From the NCBI GenBank assembly GCA_963781725.1, contig CAWAGV010000002.1:620001-684000 (forward strand): a DNA stretch of 64,000 nucleotides, given 5' to 3'. This stretch comes from BOG-931 sp963781725. GTDB lineage: Bacteria > Pseudomonadota > Alphaproteobacteria > Rhizobiales > Xanthobacteraceae. Every line of letters starts with the position of its first letter. Positions within the stretch are counted from its first letter, which is position 1. Below, piece after piece: positions 9,274 through 17,595 of the stretch. A program made the translations under genes and the position numbers. Under the pieces are notes generated by a model. That model saw nothing but the letters and a program-made list of their open reading frames with translations, had not been told where the DNA came from and ran no database searches.

Positions 9274-10938
9274 ATGCCGAACCGGCAAAGCTACGATTAC
9301 ATCGTCATCGGCGCGGGCTCGGCCGGCTGCACGCTCGCCAACCGGCTGACCGAAGACAAGGGCAAGCGAACGCTGTTGCTTGAAGCCGGAGGCTGGGACC
9401 GCGACCCGTGGATCAAAATACCGCTTGGCTGGCCGCGGCTTCTGCTCAAACGCAAGCACGACTGGATGTATTTCGCCGAGCCGGAGGCGGCATCGGGCGG
9501 ACGCGGCCTGGAATGCGCCCGCGGACGGGTCATCGGCGGCTCGTCGTCGATCAATGCGATGGCCTATACGCGCGGCCATCGCGGCGACTACGACCGCTGG
9601 GCGGCGGCCGGGCTGACGAGTTGGTCCTACGCTCATGTTCTTCCGTACTTCCGCCGGCAGGAATCCTGGGAAGGCGGCCCGAGCTTTTTCCGCGGCGGCG
9701 ACGGCCCGCTTTCGACACAAACCACGCGCTTTTCCGATCCGCTGGTCGATGCTTTTGCCGCGGCCGGCCAGGCCGCCGGCTACAAGTCGACACCCGACCA
9801 CAACGGCGCGCAGCAGGAAGGCTTCGGCGCCTGGCAAATGACGGTGCGCAACGGCCGCCGCTGCAGCGCAGCCGACGCCTATCTGCGCCCTGTGCTCAGC
9901 CGTTCGAATCTGACGGTCGAGACCGACGCGCTGGTGACGCGCGTCGTCTTCGACGGCAAGCGCGCTGCCGCCGTCGAATACATTCAGCGCGGCCGAAGCA
10001 TCACCGTGCATGCGGACAAGGACATCATCCTTTGCGGCGGCGTCATCAACTCGCCGCAGCTGCTGATGCTATCGGGCATCGGCGATCCCGATGAATTGCG
10101 CAGTCACGGCATCGCCACGCAAGTTGCGCTCCCCGGCGTCGGCAAGAATCTCCAGGACCACATTTCGGCGCAGATCAGTTACGCACGCAAACAGCCGGGT
10201 CCGTTCCATCGCGCGATGCGGTTTGACCGCATCGTCCCGGCGCTGGCCGACGCCTATTTCAACGGTGAAGGAATCGCTTCCGAGTTGCCGACGGGGCGCC
10301 TGGCCTTTCTCAAAAGCCGTCCGGACGTGGCGCTGCCCGATGTCGAATTGATTTTCAATGCGGCGCCGATGACGGCGTACCCTTATTTGTGGCCGTTCCG
10401 TAGTGCCTACGCCGATGCCTTCGCCTGCCGTGCCGCGGTGCTGCGCCCGGAAAGCCGCGGCCGGGTCGAATTGATCTCGGCCGATCCAAAAAAGCCGCCG
10501 CGCATTCGCCAGAACTTCCTCGCCACGGAAAGCGATTGGCAAACGCTGCGCGCCGGGCTGCGCATGGTCCGCGACGTTTGCCGCCAGGCGCCGATGCAAT
10601 CGTTCACGGCCGGGGAGATCGGTCCGGGCGACAGCGTGGTGACCGACGCGGACCTCGACGATTACATTCGCGCGACCAACATCACCGTGCATCATCCGCT
10701 CGGCACCTGCAAAATGGGCCTGGCGTCGGATCGCATGGCGGTGGTCGATCCGGAGTTGCGGGTGTTCGGCACCGAAGGCCTTCGGGTGGTCGATGGCTCG
10801 GTGATGCCGGACCTTGTTGGCGCCCACATCAACGCCCCGATCATCATGATTGCGGAAAAGGCCGCCGACATGATCCGCGGCCGCGAACCGCTCGAAGCGG
10901 TGCGATTTTCCGGCGCTTCCGAACTGTCGCGGCAATAA
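9274..10938 (+). CDS. GMC-family FAD alcohol dehydrogenase (choline-dehydrogenase-like)
   Basis: 554 residues. The FAD Rossmann motif is YDYIVIGAGSAGCTLANRL, GRVIGGSSSINAMAYTRG is the GMC signature 1, and GGVINSPQLLMLSGIG is signature 2. The catalytic end holds HHPLGTCKMG and VVDGSVMPDLVGAHINAP. Members oxidise primary or secondary alcohols to carbonyls with FAD; the substrate is unknown. A neighbouring betaine gene set is absent, so choline is not implied. It is intact, in contrast to the related broken GMC gene at 54.7-56.3 kb. Confidence 0.88.
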   Translation: MPNRQSYDYIVIGAGSAGCTLANRLTEDKGKRTLLLEAGGWDRDPWIKIPLGWPRLLLKRKHDWMYFAEPEAASGGRGLECARGRVIGGSSSINAMAYTRGHRGDYDRWAAAGLTSWSYAHVLPYFRRQESWEGGPSFFRGGDGPLSTQTTRFSDPLVDAFAAAGQAAGYKSTPDHNGAQQEGFGAWQMTVRNGRRCSAADAYLRPVLSRSNLTVETDALVTRVVFDGKRAAAVEYIQRGRSITVHADKDIILCGGVINSPQLLMLSGIGDPDELRSHGIATQVALPGVGKNLQDHISAQISYARKQPGPFHRAMRFDRIVPALADAYFNGEGIASELPTGRLAFLKSRPDVALPDVELIFNAAPMTAYPYLWPFRSAYADAFACRAAVLRPESRGRVELISADPKKPPRIRQNFLATESDWQTLRAGLRMVRDVCRQAPMQSFTAGEIGPGDSVVTDADLDDYIRATNITVHHPLGTCKMGLASDRMAVVDPELRVFGTEGLRVVDGSVMPDLVGAHINAPIIMIAEKAADMIRGREPLEAVRFSGASELSRQ

Positions 10939-11073
10939 GGGCTGCGGCCATCCCAACAAAAGCCGCCTGAGGGCCATAACTCCCGGGCCGGGCTTCACAA
11001 TCCTGTCACGCCTGCCTATAAAATAGCAGCCATCGCCGCACTGCGGCACCGAGTCGGGTTAGGAGCGTCGGCA

Positions 11074-11631
11074 TTGAACGCTCATGTTTCGCCTTCAGGT
11101 TTTCCGGCGCTCGTGCTGAACGCCGACTTCCGCCCGCTGAGCTATTACCCGCTGTCGCTCTGGTCGTGGCAGGACGCCATCAAGGCGGTGTTTCTCGAGC
11201 GGGTGAACATCGTCGCCAACTACGACCGGGCGGTGCGCTCGCCGAGCTTCGAGATGAAGCTGCCGAGCGTGGTGTCGCTGAAGACCTACGTGAAGCCCTC
11301 GACGCATCCGGCCTTCACCCGGTTCAACGTGTTTCTGCGCGATCGGTTCTCCTGCCAGTTTTGCGGCTCGCGCGACGATCTTACGTTCGACCACCTGATC
11401 CCGCGCTCGCGCGGCGGCCTGACCACGTGGGCTAACGTGGTCGCCGCCTGCTCGCCGTGCAACCTGCGCAAGGGCAACTTGACGCCGGATGAGGCGCGGA
11501 TGTTTCCGTCGCAGTCGCCGTTCCAGCCGTCGGTGCAACATCTGCACCGCAACGGCCGGCTGTTTCCGCCGAACTATCTGCACGACAGCTGGCTCGACTA
11601 TCTGTACTGGGACACCGAGCTCGATCCGTAA
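11074..11631 (+). CDS. HNH endonuclease family protein
   Basis: A 185-residue protein that starts with TTG; TAGGAG eight to twelve bases upstream supports this start. The HNH core is CQFCGSRDDLTFDHLIPRSR followed by the Asn and the second zinc pair in CSPCNLRKGN, so a zinc-stabilised beta-beta-alpha nuclease fold is complete. Stand-alone HNH proteins of this size with the N-terminal LNADFRPLSYYPLSLWSW are widespread single-copy genes in this order of bacteria. No restriction, phage or toxin partner is next to it, so I assign no defence role. Confidence 0.85.
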   Translation: MNAHVSPSGFPALVLNADFRPLSYYPLSLWSWQDAIKAVFLERVNIVANYDRAVRSPSFEMKLPSVVSLKTYVKPSTHPAFTRFNVFLRDRFSCQFCGSRDDLTFDHLIPRSRGGLTTWANVVAACSPCNLRKGNLTPDEARMFPSQSPFQPSVQHLHRNGRLFPPNYLHDSWLDYLYWDTELDP

Positions 11632-11842
11632 GGATCGGTCGCATCCAACGGCCATTGCAAGCTTGATGACCGGGCTGGTGCGGGCACGCGCGAGCCTGGG
11701 TTAAGCCAGGATCCTCGGCAACGGCCATTATTCGGATCCAGCGAATAGTCTCTTCGTTCACGGCCCCTCACTCAAAATGAGCCGACCCTCCACTTGCCTA
11801 AACAGCAGGGCAATCAAGCTCTGGCACACGTGGAGAGAAGTC

Positions 11843-12106
11843 ATGATGAATTCAAAATTGATGGTTGCTGCCGCGGCGCTTGCCGCAATCACTCTGGCAG
11901 CTCCTGCCTTCGCCCAGTCGGTTGACCACACCGGTACGTTGCAGCCGTCCTTCTACGATGGCAGCGGCAAGCAGGTGATCGGATCGCGGGGCACGCCGAC
12001 GGTGGTGCAGGCTCGGCAGAGCCGTCCGCTGTACAATTCCGTAGCGGCCCCGGTCGGGCCGGGCACGGTTTCGGGATTCGATCCGTCGATCGCAAGCCAA
12101 CGCTGA
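11843..12106 (+). CDS. Small exported protein of unknown function
   Basis: 87 residues with a clear signal peptide (MMNSKLMVAAAALAAITLAAP, cleavage probably after AFA) and a mature part of about 60 residues without cysteines. The start at 11843 has GGAGAGAAG directly upstream. The mature region (QSVDHTGTLQPSFYDGSGKQ) resembles other short periplasmic hypotheticals of this group, but I do not recognise a function. A strong hairpin terminator follows 25 bases after the stop, so it is a monocistronic unit. Confidence 0.7.
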   Translation: MMNSKLMVAAAALAAITLAAPAFAQSVDHTGTLQPSFYDGSGKQVIGSRGTPTVVQARQSRPLYNSVAAPVGPGTVSGFDPSIASQR

Positions 12107-12130
12107 CTGCTCACTGATTGCACGTTCTCA

Positions 12131-12165
12131 GAAGGGGGGCGCCAGGTTTCGGCGCCTTCTTTCTA
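12131..12165 (+). terminator. Rho-independent terminator after the small exported protein
   Basis: GAAGG-GGGGCGCC, a seven-base loop (AGGTTTC), then GGCGCC-TTC and a T-rich run form a GC-rich stem ending in CTTTCT. It lies 25 bases after the stop at 12106 and precedes the cotransporter gene. Confidence 0.75.
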
Positions 12166-12286
12166 TTTTCGTACTTTCGACAAGCGCAATTTGCTTTGAA
12201 CCGTGAAGCGATTTTAGGGTTGTACCCATCGGCGTAGGGGCCTACATGCGCCAGTGAGGAGCTTTGCAGCCGGAGTTTCCACAAAC

Positions 12287-13978
12287 ATGGGATCGATTGT
12301 TTTGCTCGATCTGATGGGCGGCGTGGCGCTGCTGCTGTGGGGACTGCACATGGTCCTCAGCGGCGTCTTGCGGGCGTTCGGGCCGGATCTGCGCCGCTTC
12401 CTCGGCACCGCGCTGCGCAACCGCTTCAGCGCCTTCGCTGCGGGACTCGGGCTGACGGCTCTACTGCAAAGCAGCACCGCGACCGGGCTGATGACGTCTT
12501 CGCTTGCCGCCGACGGGCTGGTGGGGCTGGTCCCTGCGCTCGCCATCATGCTTGGCGCCAATGTCGGCACGACCCTGATCGTGCAGTTGCTGTCCTTCGA
12601 CATTTCAGCCGCCGCGCCCGTCCTGTTTGTCGTGGGCCTTGTGACGTTCCGCGCCGGCGGATCGAGCCTGGCCAAAGCGGTCGGCCGCGTTGCCATCGGC
12701 CTCGGCCTGATCCTCCTCGCACTGCATATCCTGCTCGATACGCTGGCACCCGCCGAGCAGGCGCCGGCAATGCGCGCGCTGCTCGGCTCGATCACCGGCG
12801 ACCCGGTACTTTGTATCCTGATCGCCGCGGCGCTGACCTGGGCCGCGCATTCAAGCGTCACCGTGGTGCTTCTGGTGATGTCGCTGGCTTATTCGCATTT
12901 CGTCACCGGGCCGGCAGCGCTGGCGCTGGTGCTCGGCGCCAATCTCGGCAGCGCCATCAACCCGCTGATCGAGGGCGGTATCCGCGGCAATCCGGCAAGC
13001 CGCCGGCTGCCCGCCGGCAACCTGCTCAACCGCCTGGTCGGCATTGCGATCGCGCTGCCGTTCCTCGGAGCGATCGCAAGCGCGATGGCGGCTTTCCAGC
13101 CCGATGCCGCCAAGATGACGGCTGAATTCCATATGCTGTTCAACGCGGCGCTGGCAGTGATTTTCATCGGTGCGCTCGACCCCGTGGCATGGCTGCTGGT
13201 GCAAATCCTGCCCGAGAAAAAGCAGCAGGCGGACCCTTCCGCGCCGCGTTATCTCGACGAGGCCGCACTCGAGACCCCGCCGCTTGCGCTGGCCAATGCC
13301 GCGCGCGAAACGCTGCGCATGGGCGACTCAGTCGAAACCATGCTGCGCGACGTGATGAATGCGCTGATAAACAACGATCGCACGCTCGTCAGCAACGTGT
13401 CCAAGCTCGATAATGTCGTCGACAACCTCAATGAGGCGATCAAGCTTTACGTCACCAAGCTGACGCGTGACAGTCTCGATGAGCGCGAGGGCCGCCGCGC
13501 GATGGAGATCGTGTCGTTCACGATCAACCTCGAACATATCGGCGACATCATCGACAAGAATTTGTGCGAGCTTGCGGTGAAGAAGATCAAGCGCCGCTAC
13601 CAGTTTTCGGCCGAGGGCGCAGCCGAGCTGACCGCGTTCCACAAACGCGTCTGCGAATGCCTGCAATCGGCGTTCGGCATCTTCATGACCGACGATGTCG
13701 AGGCGGCCAAGAAGCTGATCCGCGACAAGGCCGACATGCGCAAGGCGGAGCTCGAAGCCGCCGACCGGCATCTGGAACGATTGCGCGAAAGGCAGCCGGA
13801 GAGCGTGGAGACCACATCGCTGCACCTCGACGTGCTGGCGGATCTCAAACGCATTCATTCACACATCTGTTCGGTCGCTTACCCCGTGCTGGAAGCGGCC
13901 GGCGAATTGCCGGTACGCGAAAGCGCCCGCAGCGAAGCCGCAACCGACGCACTGACCTATCAGCCCAAACCGCTTTAG
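12287..13978 (+). CDS. Na+/phosphate cotransporter with PhoU-like C-terminus
   Basis: 563 residues from the ATG at 12287, which is preceded by CGGAG. The membrane half (about 1-320) contains two inverted Na/Pi repeats: ALLQSSTATGLMTSSLAADG and AHSSVTVVLLVMSLAYSH, the QSS-type sodium/phosphate sites. GANVGTT and GANLGSA follow each repeat. The last about 220 residues are helical and PhoU-like (VVDNLNEAIKLYVTKLTRDS, NLEHIGDIIDKNLCELAVKK). The protein imports phosphate at the inner membrane, with the PhoU-like part probably regulating it. A GTG start at 12254 would add eleven residues without similarity. Confidence 0.87.
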   Translation: MGSIVLLDLMGGVALLLWGLHMVLSGVLRAFGPDLRRFLGTALRNRFSAFAAGLGLTALLQSSTATGLMTSSLAADGLVGLVPALAIMLGANVGTTLIVQLLSFDISAAAPVLFVVGLVTFRAGGSSLAKAVGRVAIGLGLILLALHILLDTLAPAEQAPAMRALLGSITGDPVLCILIAAALTWAAHSSVTVVLLVMSLAYSHFVTGPAALALVLGANLGSAINPLIEGGIRGNPASRRLPAGNLLNRLVGIAIALPFLGAIASAMAAFQPDAAKMTAEFHMLFNAALAVIFIGALDPVAWLLVQILPEKKQQADPSAPRYLDEAALETPPLALANAARETLRMGDSVETMLRDVMNALINNDRTLVSNVSKLDNVVDNLNEAIKLYVTKLTRDSLDEREGRRAMEIVSFTINLEHIGDIIDKNLCELAVKKIKRRYQFSAEGAAELTAFHKRVCECLQSAFGIFMTDDVEAAKKLIRDKADMRKAELEAADRHLERLRERQPESVETTSLHLDVLADLKRIHSHICSVAYPVLEAAGELPVRESARSEAATDALTYQPKPL

Positions 13979-14003
13979 GTTTATCGCGCAGTGCGGCCGG
14001 CTG

Positions 14004-15077
14004 CTATTCCGCAGCCACCTTGTGGGCGCCGCTGAAGGCCGGTGCGACTTCTTCCATGAACCGCGCCATCTCGTCCTTGACCTGATTGTGCGGCTTCAGG
14101 CCGACGTTGAAGTAAAGAATCACTTCGTCGACGCCCGCGGCTTCGACCTTCTTCAGCGTATCGGCGATCCGCGACGGCGAGCCGAACAATACGGCATTCT
14201 CGGTCAGGTCCTGCGGCTGCACTTTCGCCAGCTTGGCGACCATGTCGACGAAGTAACGGTAGCTCGGCGGGGCGGTTTTCGGGTCGCCCGGCAACGCCGG
14301 AATCACGCATTCCCGATAGTAACGAATTTGGCGAGCGCGTGCGGCGTCCTCCTGCGCCTTGTCGTCGGCGAAGTGGATGAAGTAGCTGCACATCATCCGG
14401 TGCGGTTTGGTGCCGCGCTGGGCGCAGGTTTCGTTGTAGAGATCGGATACCTGCTTGAGGCCGCCGAAGCTGATCGCGGCGGCGAACGGCGCCACGATCA
14501 ATCCGCAATCCAGCCGCGCCGCGAGCTCTATGGATGGCTTGGAGAACGATCCGACATAGGTCGGGATCGGTTTCTGCACCGGCTTCGGCGTGATGCGCAC
14601 ATCATCGAACGAGAAATGCTTGCCGTGATGCGACAGGCGGTCATCGGCGGCCCAGAGCTGCCGGATCACTTCGAGGCTCTCCTCGAAGATGCCCTGGTTG
14701 TCGTCGAACGAAACGTGGAACGGCTCGTATTCGCGGCGGTCGTAGCCGCGGCCGCAGGCGAAATCGACGCGGCCGCCCGACAGCAGATCGAGCGTCGCCC
14801 ATTGCTCGGCAACCCTGATCGGATGATGCAGCGGCGTCACCGTCACCGCCGGCGCGAGCCGGATGCGCTTGGTCTGCGCCGCGATGTACGACAGCACCAG
14901 ATCTGGACAGGACAGCACGCCGAGCGAGTTGAAATGATGCTCGCCGATCCAGGCGGAATGCATGCCGAGCTTGTCGGCGTAAAGCGCTTCGTCGGTGATG
15001 TCGGCGACAAACTGGTTCGCGGAACGCGAATTGTTTTCGTAGTGGTTGTCGCTCAGCGTGAAGTAGCCGAAGTCCAT
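14004..15077 (-). CDS. LLM-class flavin-dependent monooxygenase (luciferase-like)
   Basis: 357 residues with the bacterial-luciferase-like TIM barrel: MDFGYFTLSDNH, AWIGEHHFNSLG, RIRLAPAVTVTPLHHPIRVAEQ and GRVDFACGRGYD. Such enzymes use reduced FMN and O2 to oxidise small organic substrates. Divergent from a MarR gene 100 bases away with a palindrome between them, so it is probably under that repressor. With the UbiD, molybdenum hydroxylase, transporter and second LLM gene it forms a putative catabolic locus. The substrate is unknown. Confidence 0.82.
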   Translation of the reverse strand: MDFGYFTLSDNHYENNSRSANQFVADITDEALYADKLGMHSAWIGEHHFNSLGVLSCPDLVLSYIAAQTKRIRLAPAVTVTPLHHPIRVAEQWATLDLLSGGRVDFACGRGYDRREYEPFHVSFDDNQGIFEESLEVIRQLWAADDRLSHHGKHFSFDDVRITPKPVQKPIPTYVGSFSKPSIELAARLDCGLIVAPFAAAISFGGLKQVSDLYNETCAQRGTKPHRMMCSYFIHFADDKAQEDAARARQIRYYRECVIPALPGDPKTAPPSYRYFVDMVAKLAKVQPQDLTENAVLFGSPSRIADTLKKVEAAGVDEVILYFNVGLKPHNQVKDEMARFMEEVAPAFSGAHKVAAE

Positions 15078-15131
15078 AGTAACCTCCCACGCGTTTGAGT
15101 TCTGAGTTCTTGAAGAGAGAATAGTTGAATT

Positions 15132-15150
15132 TGCATCTGTTGTAAATGCA
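15132..15150. promoter_or_regulatory. Candidate MarR operator in divergent promoter
   Basis: A perfect inverted repeat TGCAT-N9-ATGCA lies in the 100-base gap between the LLM monooxygenase (start 15077, minus) and the MarR gene (start 15178, plus). MarR proteins usually bind 16-20 base palindromes in such divergent regions and respond to aromatic ligands. Binding is inferred. Confidence 0.5.
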
Positions 15151-15177
15151 CTAATTTCCTGCTAACTCGACGCAGCC

Positions 15178-15675
15178 ATGGCTTCCGCCAAACAGACCGC
15201 AAAACTCGATCTCGGCGACTACCTGCCCTATCTGGTGAATCGCGTCGGCAGCATCATCGCCGAGCAGTTCGGCGAAGAAGCGCTGGCGCCTCATGGGCTT
15301 AGCATCGCGGTGTGGCGCGTCATGGCGGCGCTGGCGAGCACCGGCGGGCAGCGGCAGATCGACCTCGCCGACCTGACCAGCATCGATTCATCGACCCTGT
15401 CGCGGCTGGTGACCCGGCTGGTCCGCCTTGGCATCGTCACCCGTACCCGTTCGGCCAGCAGCAACCGCGAAGTCGTTGTGACGTTGTCGACGAAAGGCAG
15501 CGCGCTCGTTGCCGGCCTCATTCCGATCGCCCGCGAATTCGAGGCCGCGGCCATAGCCGACCTGTCGCGAGAAGAATTGATGCTGCTCAAGCGTTGCCTG
15601 CGCCGCATGTATGGAAACATGAAAGCACGTCCGGCCACATTGAACGGCCAGCGGCCGAAACCGATCGCGATCTGA
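15178..15675 (+). CDS. MarR-family transcriptional regulator
   Basis: 165 residues. The winged helix is visible as QIDLADLTSIDSSTLSRLVTRLVRLGIVTRTRSASSNR in two adjoining parts (recognition helix around DSSTLSRLVTRL, wing around SASSNREVVVTLS), flanked by long dimerisation helices. Members are ligand-released repressors, often of aromatic degradation genes. Position fits: it is divergent to an LLM monooxygenase and convergent (one-base gap) with a UbiD-type decarboxylase. It probably represses the locus and itself through the palindrome at 15132-15150. Confidence 0.85.
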   Translation: MASAKQTAKLDLGDYLPYLVNRVGSIIAEQFGEEALAPHGLSIAVWRVMAALASTGGQRQIDLADLTSIDSSTLSRLVTRLVRLGIVTRTRSASSNREVVVTLSTKGSALVAGLIPIAREFEAAAIADLSREELMLLKRCLRRMYGNMKARPATLNGQRPKPIAI

Positions 15676-15676
15676 A

Positions 15677-17242
15677 TTATTCGACGCTTGATCCCGGCGC
15701 CGCGTCCTCGAATACTGTTTGCACCGGCGGTGTCCCGGAAAAGCCGAGCTCGCTCCAGCGCGCCACGACCTGCTCGTAGGTTTTCTTCGAGAGCTTGGTG
15801 CGCTTGGAAAAATTCTTGATGTGCCGGTAGTCCATGCAGGCGTTGATCAGCGCCTTCGAGCCCCACGGCCGGATTTCCGGCGGATTGAGGCTCGGATCGA
15901 GGAAGGTGCTCCAGGTCTCGCGCAGGATGTCGATCGATTGCGACGGCCGCGACCGCGTCGCCATTGCCCACAGCACCTGATGCACGTTGGTCGGATCGAC
16001 GTCGTCGTCGACGACGATGACGTATTTGCCGAAATAGGCGCCGCTGACGCACTGCGCCGCCAGCGCCATCACCTGCGGCGCGTGTCCCGGATACATCTGC
16101 TTGATCGATACGACAGTGATGCCCCAGCCGGCGGCTTCCGGGATCGACCAGACGCCCTGGATGCCGGGCACGCCGAGCTTTTGCAGATCGGCCCAGATCG
16201 CCGCCGAGCGCAGCGCCGCCCAGAACAGCCCGGCTTCATTGGCCGGACCGTCGGCCATCAGCGCGCAGGTCAAGGTCGGATTGTTGCGGAAGCGGACTTT
16301 CTCGACGCGCATATACGGCGTCGCACCGCTCGGCCGGCCGTAATAACCGGTGAATTCGCCAAACGGCCCTTCGGCAAATGTTTCGTCGGGATAGACGAAA
16401 CCTTCGAGAATGATTTCGGCGCGCGCCGGCAACGGCAAGCCGGTCAGGTCGCTCTTGAACAGTTCGATCGGCGAACCGTTGATGCCGCCGTAATATTCGT
16501 ACTCGCTTTCGGTTTTCGGGAACGTGGTTGCGCCGACCAGAAACAGCAACGGATCGATGCCGTAAGCCGCGGCGATCGGCATCGGCTTGCCCATCTTCCA
16601 CCACTTGTCGCGGTCGAGCGTCGCGTCCTTGCCCGGCGAGGTGTAGACGCCGATCTCGCGCGGCCCCTTGATCATCATCCGGTAGGTGCCGACATTGATG
16701 CGGCCGGTTTCCGGGCATTGCGTCACCACCGCATCGCCGGTGCCGAGATAGAGCCCGCCGTCGAGCGGCCACATGCGCTGCGCCGGGAACTGGCGGATGT
16801 CGATCTTGTCGCCGGTGACGATGTTCTGGTTGCAGATCGCGGTTTCGGCGGCGACCTCTTTGGGCTTCATCGTCTTGCCCATCTTGCGCTGCAGCGCCTG
16901 CACCGCCTTGAGCGGATGATCGACCGGCTCCTCGCCGATCATCAGGCAGAAGCGCGACAGATTGCAGCCGACCATGTTGTAGAGCGCGCGATGCCCCGGA
17001 TGGCCTTTGATGTTCTCGAACAGCAGCGCCGGACTCTTTTCGCTGCCGACCAGATAGGTGATGGTGGCCGCCTCGAGATCGGGATCGACCTCGGCGGTGA
17101 TACGCTTGAGCTCACCCATCGCCTCGACTTTCGCAATCCAGGTGTCGAGATCGCTCGAATTGGGGCTTCGTGGCGCAGCCGCCGTGCCGGACTGATTTTG
17201 CATGTCGCGTTTGTCGGGCGCGACCGGGACGCTCATATCCAT
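15677..17242 (-). CDS. UbiD-family (prFMN) decarboxylase
   Basis: 521 residues from the ATG at 17242, which has GAGGA at optimal spacing; the longer open frame to 17605 runs antisense to the neighbouring gene and looks non-native. UbiD hallmarks are PALLFENIKGHPGHRALYN, GTYRMMIKGPREIGVYTSPG, and the acid motif TFAEGPFGEFTGYYG. DDDVDPTNVHQVLWAMATR is the C-terminal conserved block. These enzymes reversibly decarboxylate aromatic or alpha,beta-unsaturated acids using prenylated FMN. The UbiX-type prenyltransferase is not adjacent. The neighbours suggest an aromatic-acid substrate; quinone biosynthesis is unlikely in this setting. Confidence 0.85.
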   Translation of the reverse strand: MDMSVPVAPDKRDMQNQSGTAAAPRSPNSSDLDTWIAKVEAMGELKRITAEVDPDLEAATITYLVGSEKSPALLFENIKGHPGHRALYNMVGCNLSRFCLMIGEEPVDHPLKAVQALQRKMGKTMKPKEVAAETAICNQNIVTGDKIDIRQFPAQRMWPLDGGLYLGTGDAVVTQCPETGRINVGTYRMMIKGPREIGVYTSPGKDATLDRDKWWKMGKPMPIAAAYGIDPLLFLVGATTFPKTESEYEYYGGINGSPIELFKSDLTGLPLPARAEIILEGFVYPDETFAEGPFGEFTGYYGRPSGATPYMRVEKVRFRNNPTLTCALMADGPANEAGLFWAALRSAAIWADLQKLGVPGIQGVWSIPEAAGWGITVVSIKQMYPGHAPQVMALAAQCVSGAYFGKYVIVVDDDVDPTNVHQVLWAMATRSRPSQSIDILRETWSTFLDPSLNPPEIRPWGSKALINACMDYRHIKNFSKRTKLSKKTYEQVVARWSELGFSGTPPVQTVFEDAAPGSSVE

Positions 17243-17595
17243 CGGCGGTTCCTCACTCTTCTCAAGTTCCACGGCTTGGCGGGCATCATAAGTTGCCGCG
17301 CAGAACTTATCGATAGTCGTTTCCGTCGGGTTGTCAGGGATTCCGCCGCGAACTAAGTTGCCGGTGTTGTCAGCCCTGAGCGGAGCCGGGACATATGGTC
17401 CGGTAAGCCCTGGGCGATCACGCTGATCGTAATTGCCGTAGCGTTGGCCGCGGCTTTGGCGATCGCCATCACGCACTCCCGTTATGCGATTGATCATGAG
17501 GAATATTGTGGATTCCTGGCCGGGATTCATGTCCAAATGCAAAAAATCCGGGCGCGAGATCGTCACATCAGCGCCCCTGACGGAGAGGCTCGCGT

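Noticed and set aside
11074..11631. HNH protein as part of a defence system
   Set aside because: Its neighbours are housekeeping genes, and it looks like the common chromosomal single-copy HNH protein.
15719..17356. Long plus-strand open frame opposite the UbiD gene
   Set aside because: Composition (Arg/His/Asp-rich) is that of a high-GC antisense shadow, and the UbiD homology on the other strand is unambiguous. The same applies to 18409-19707 and 20163-21461 (minus).
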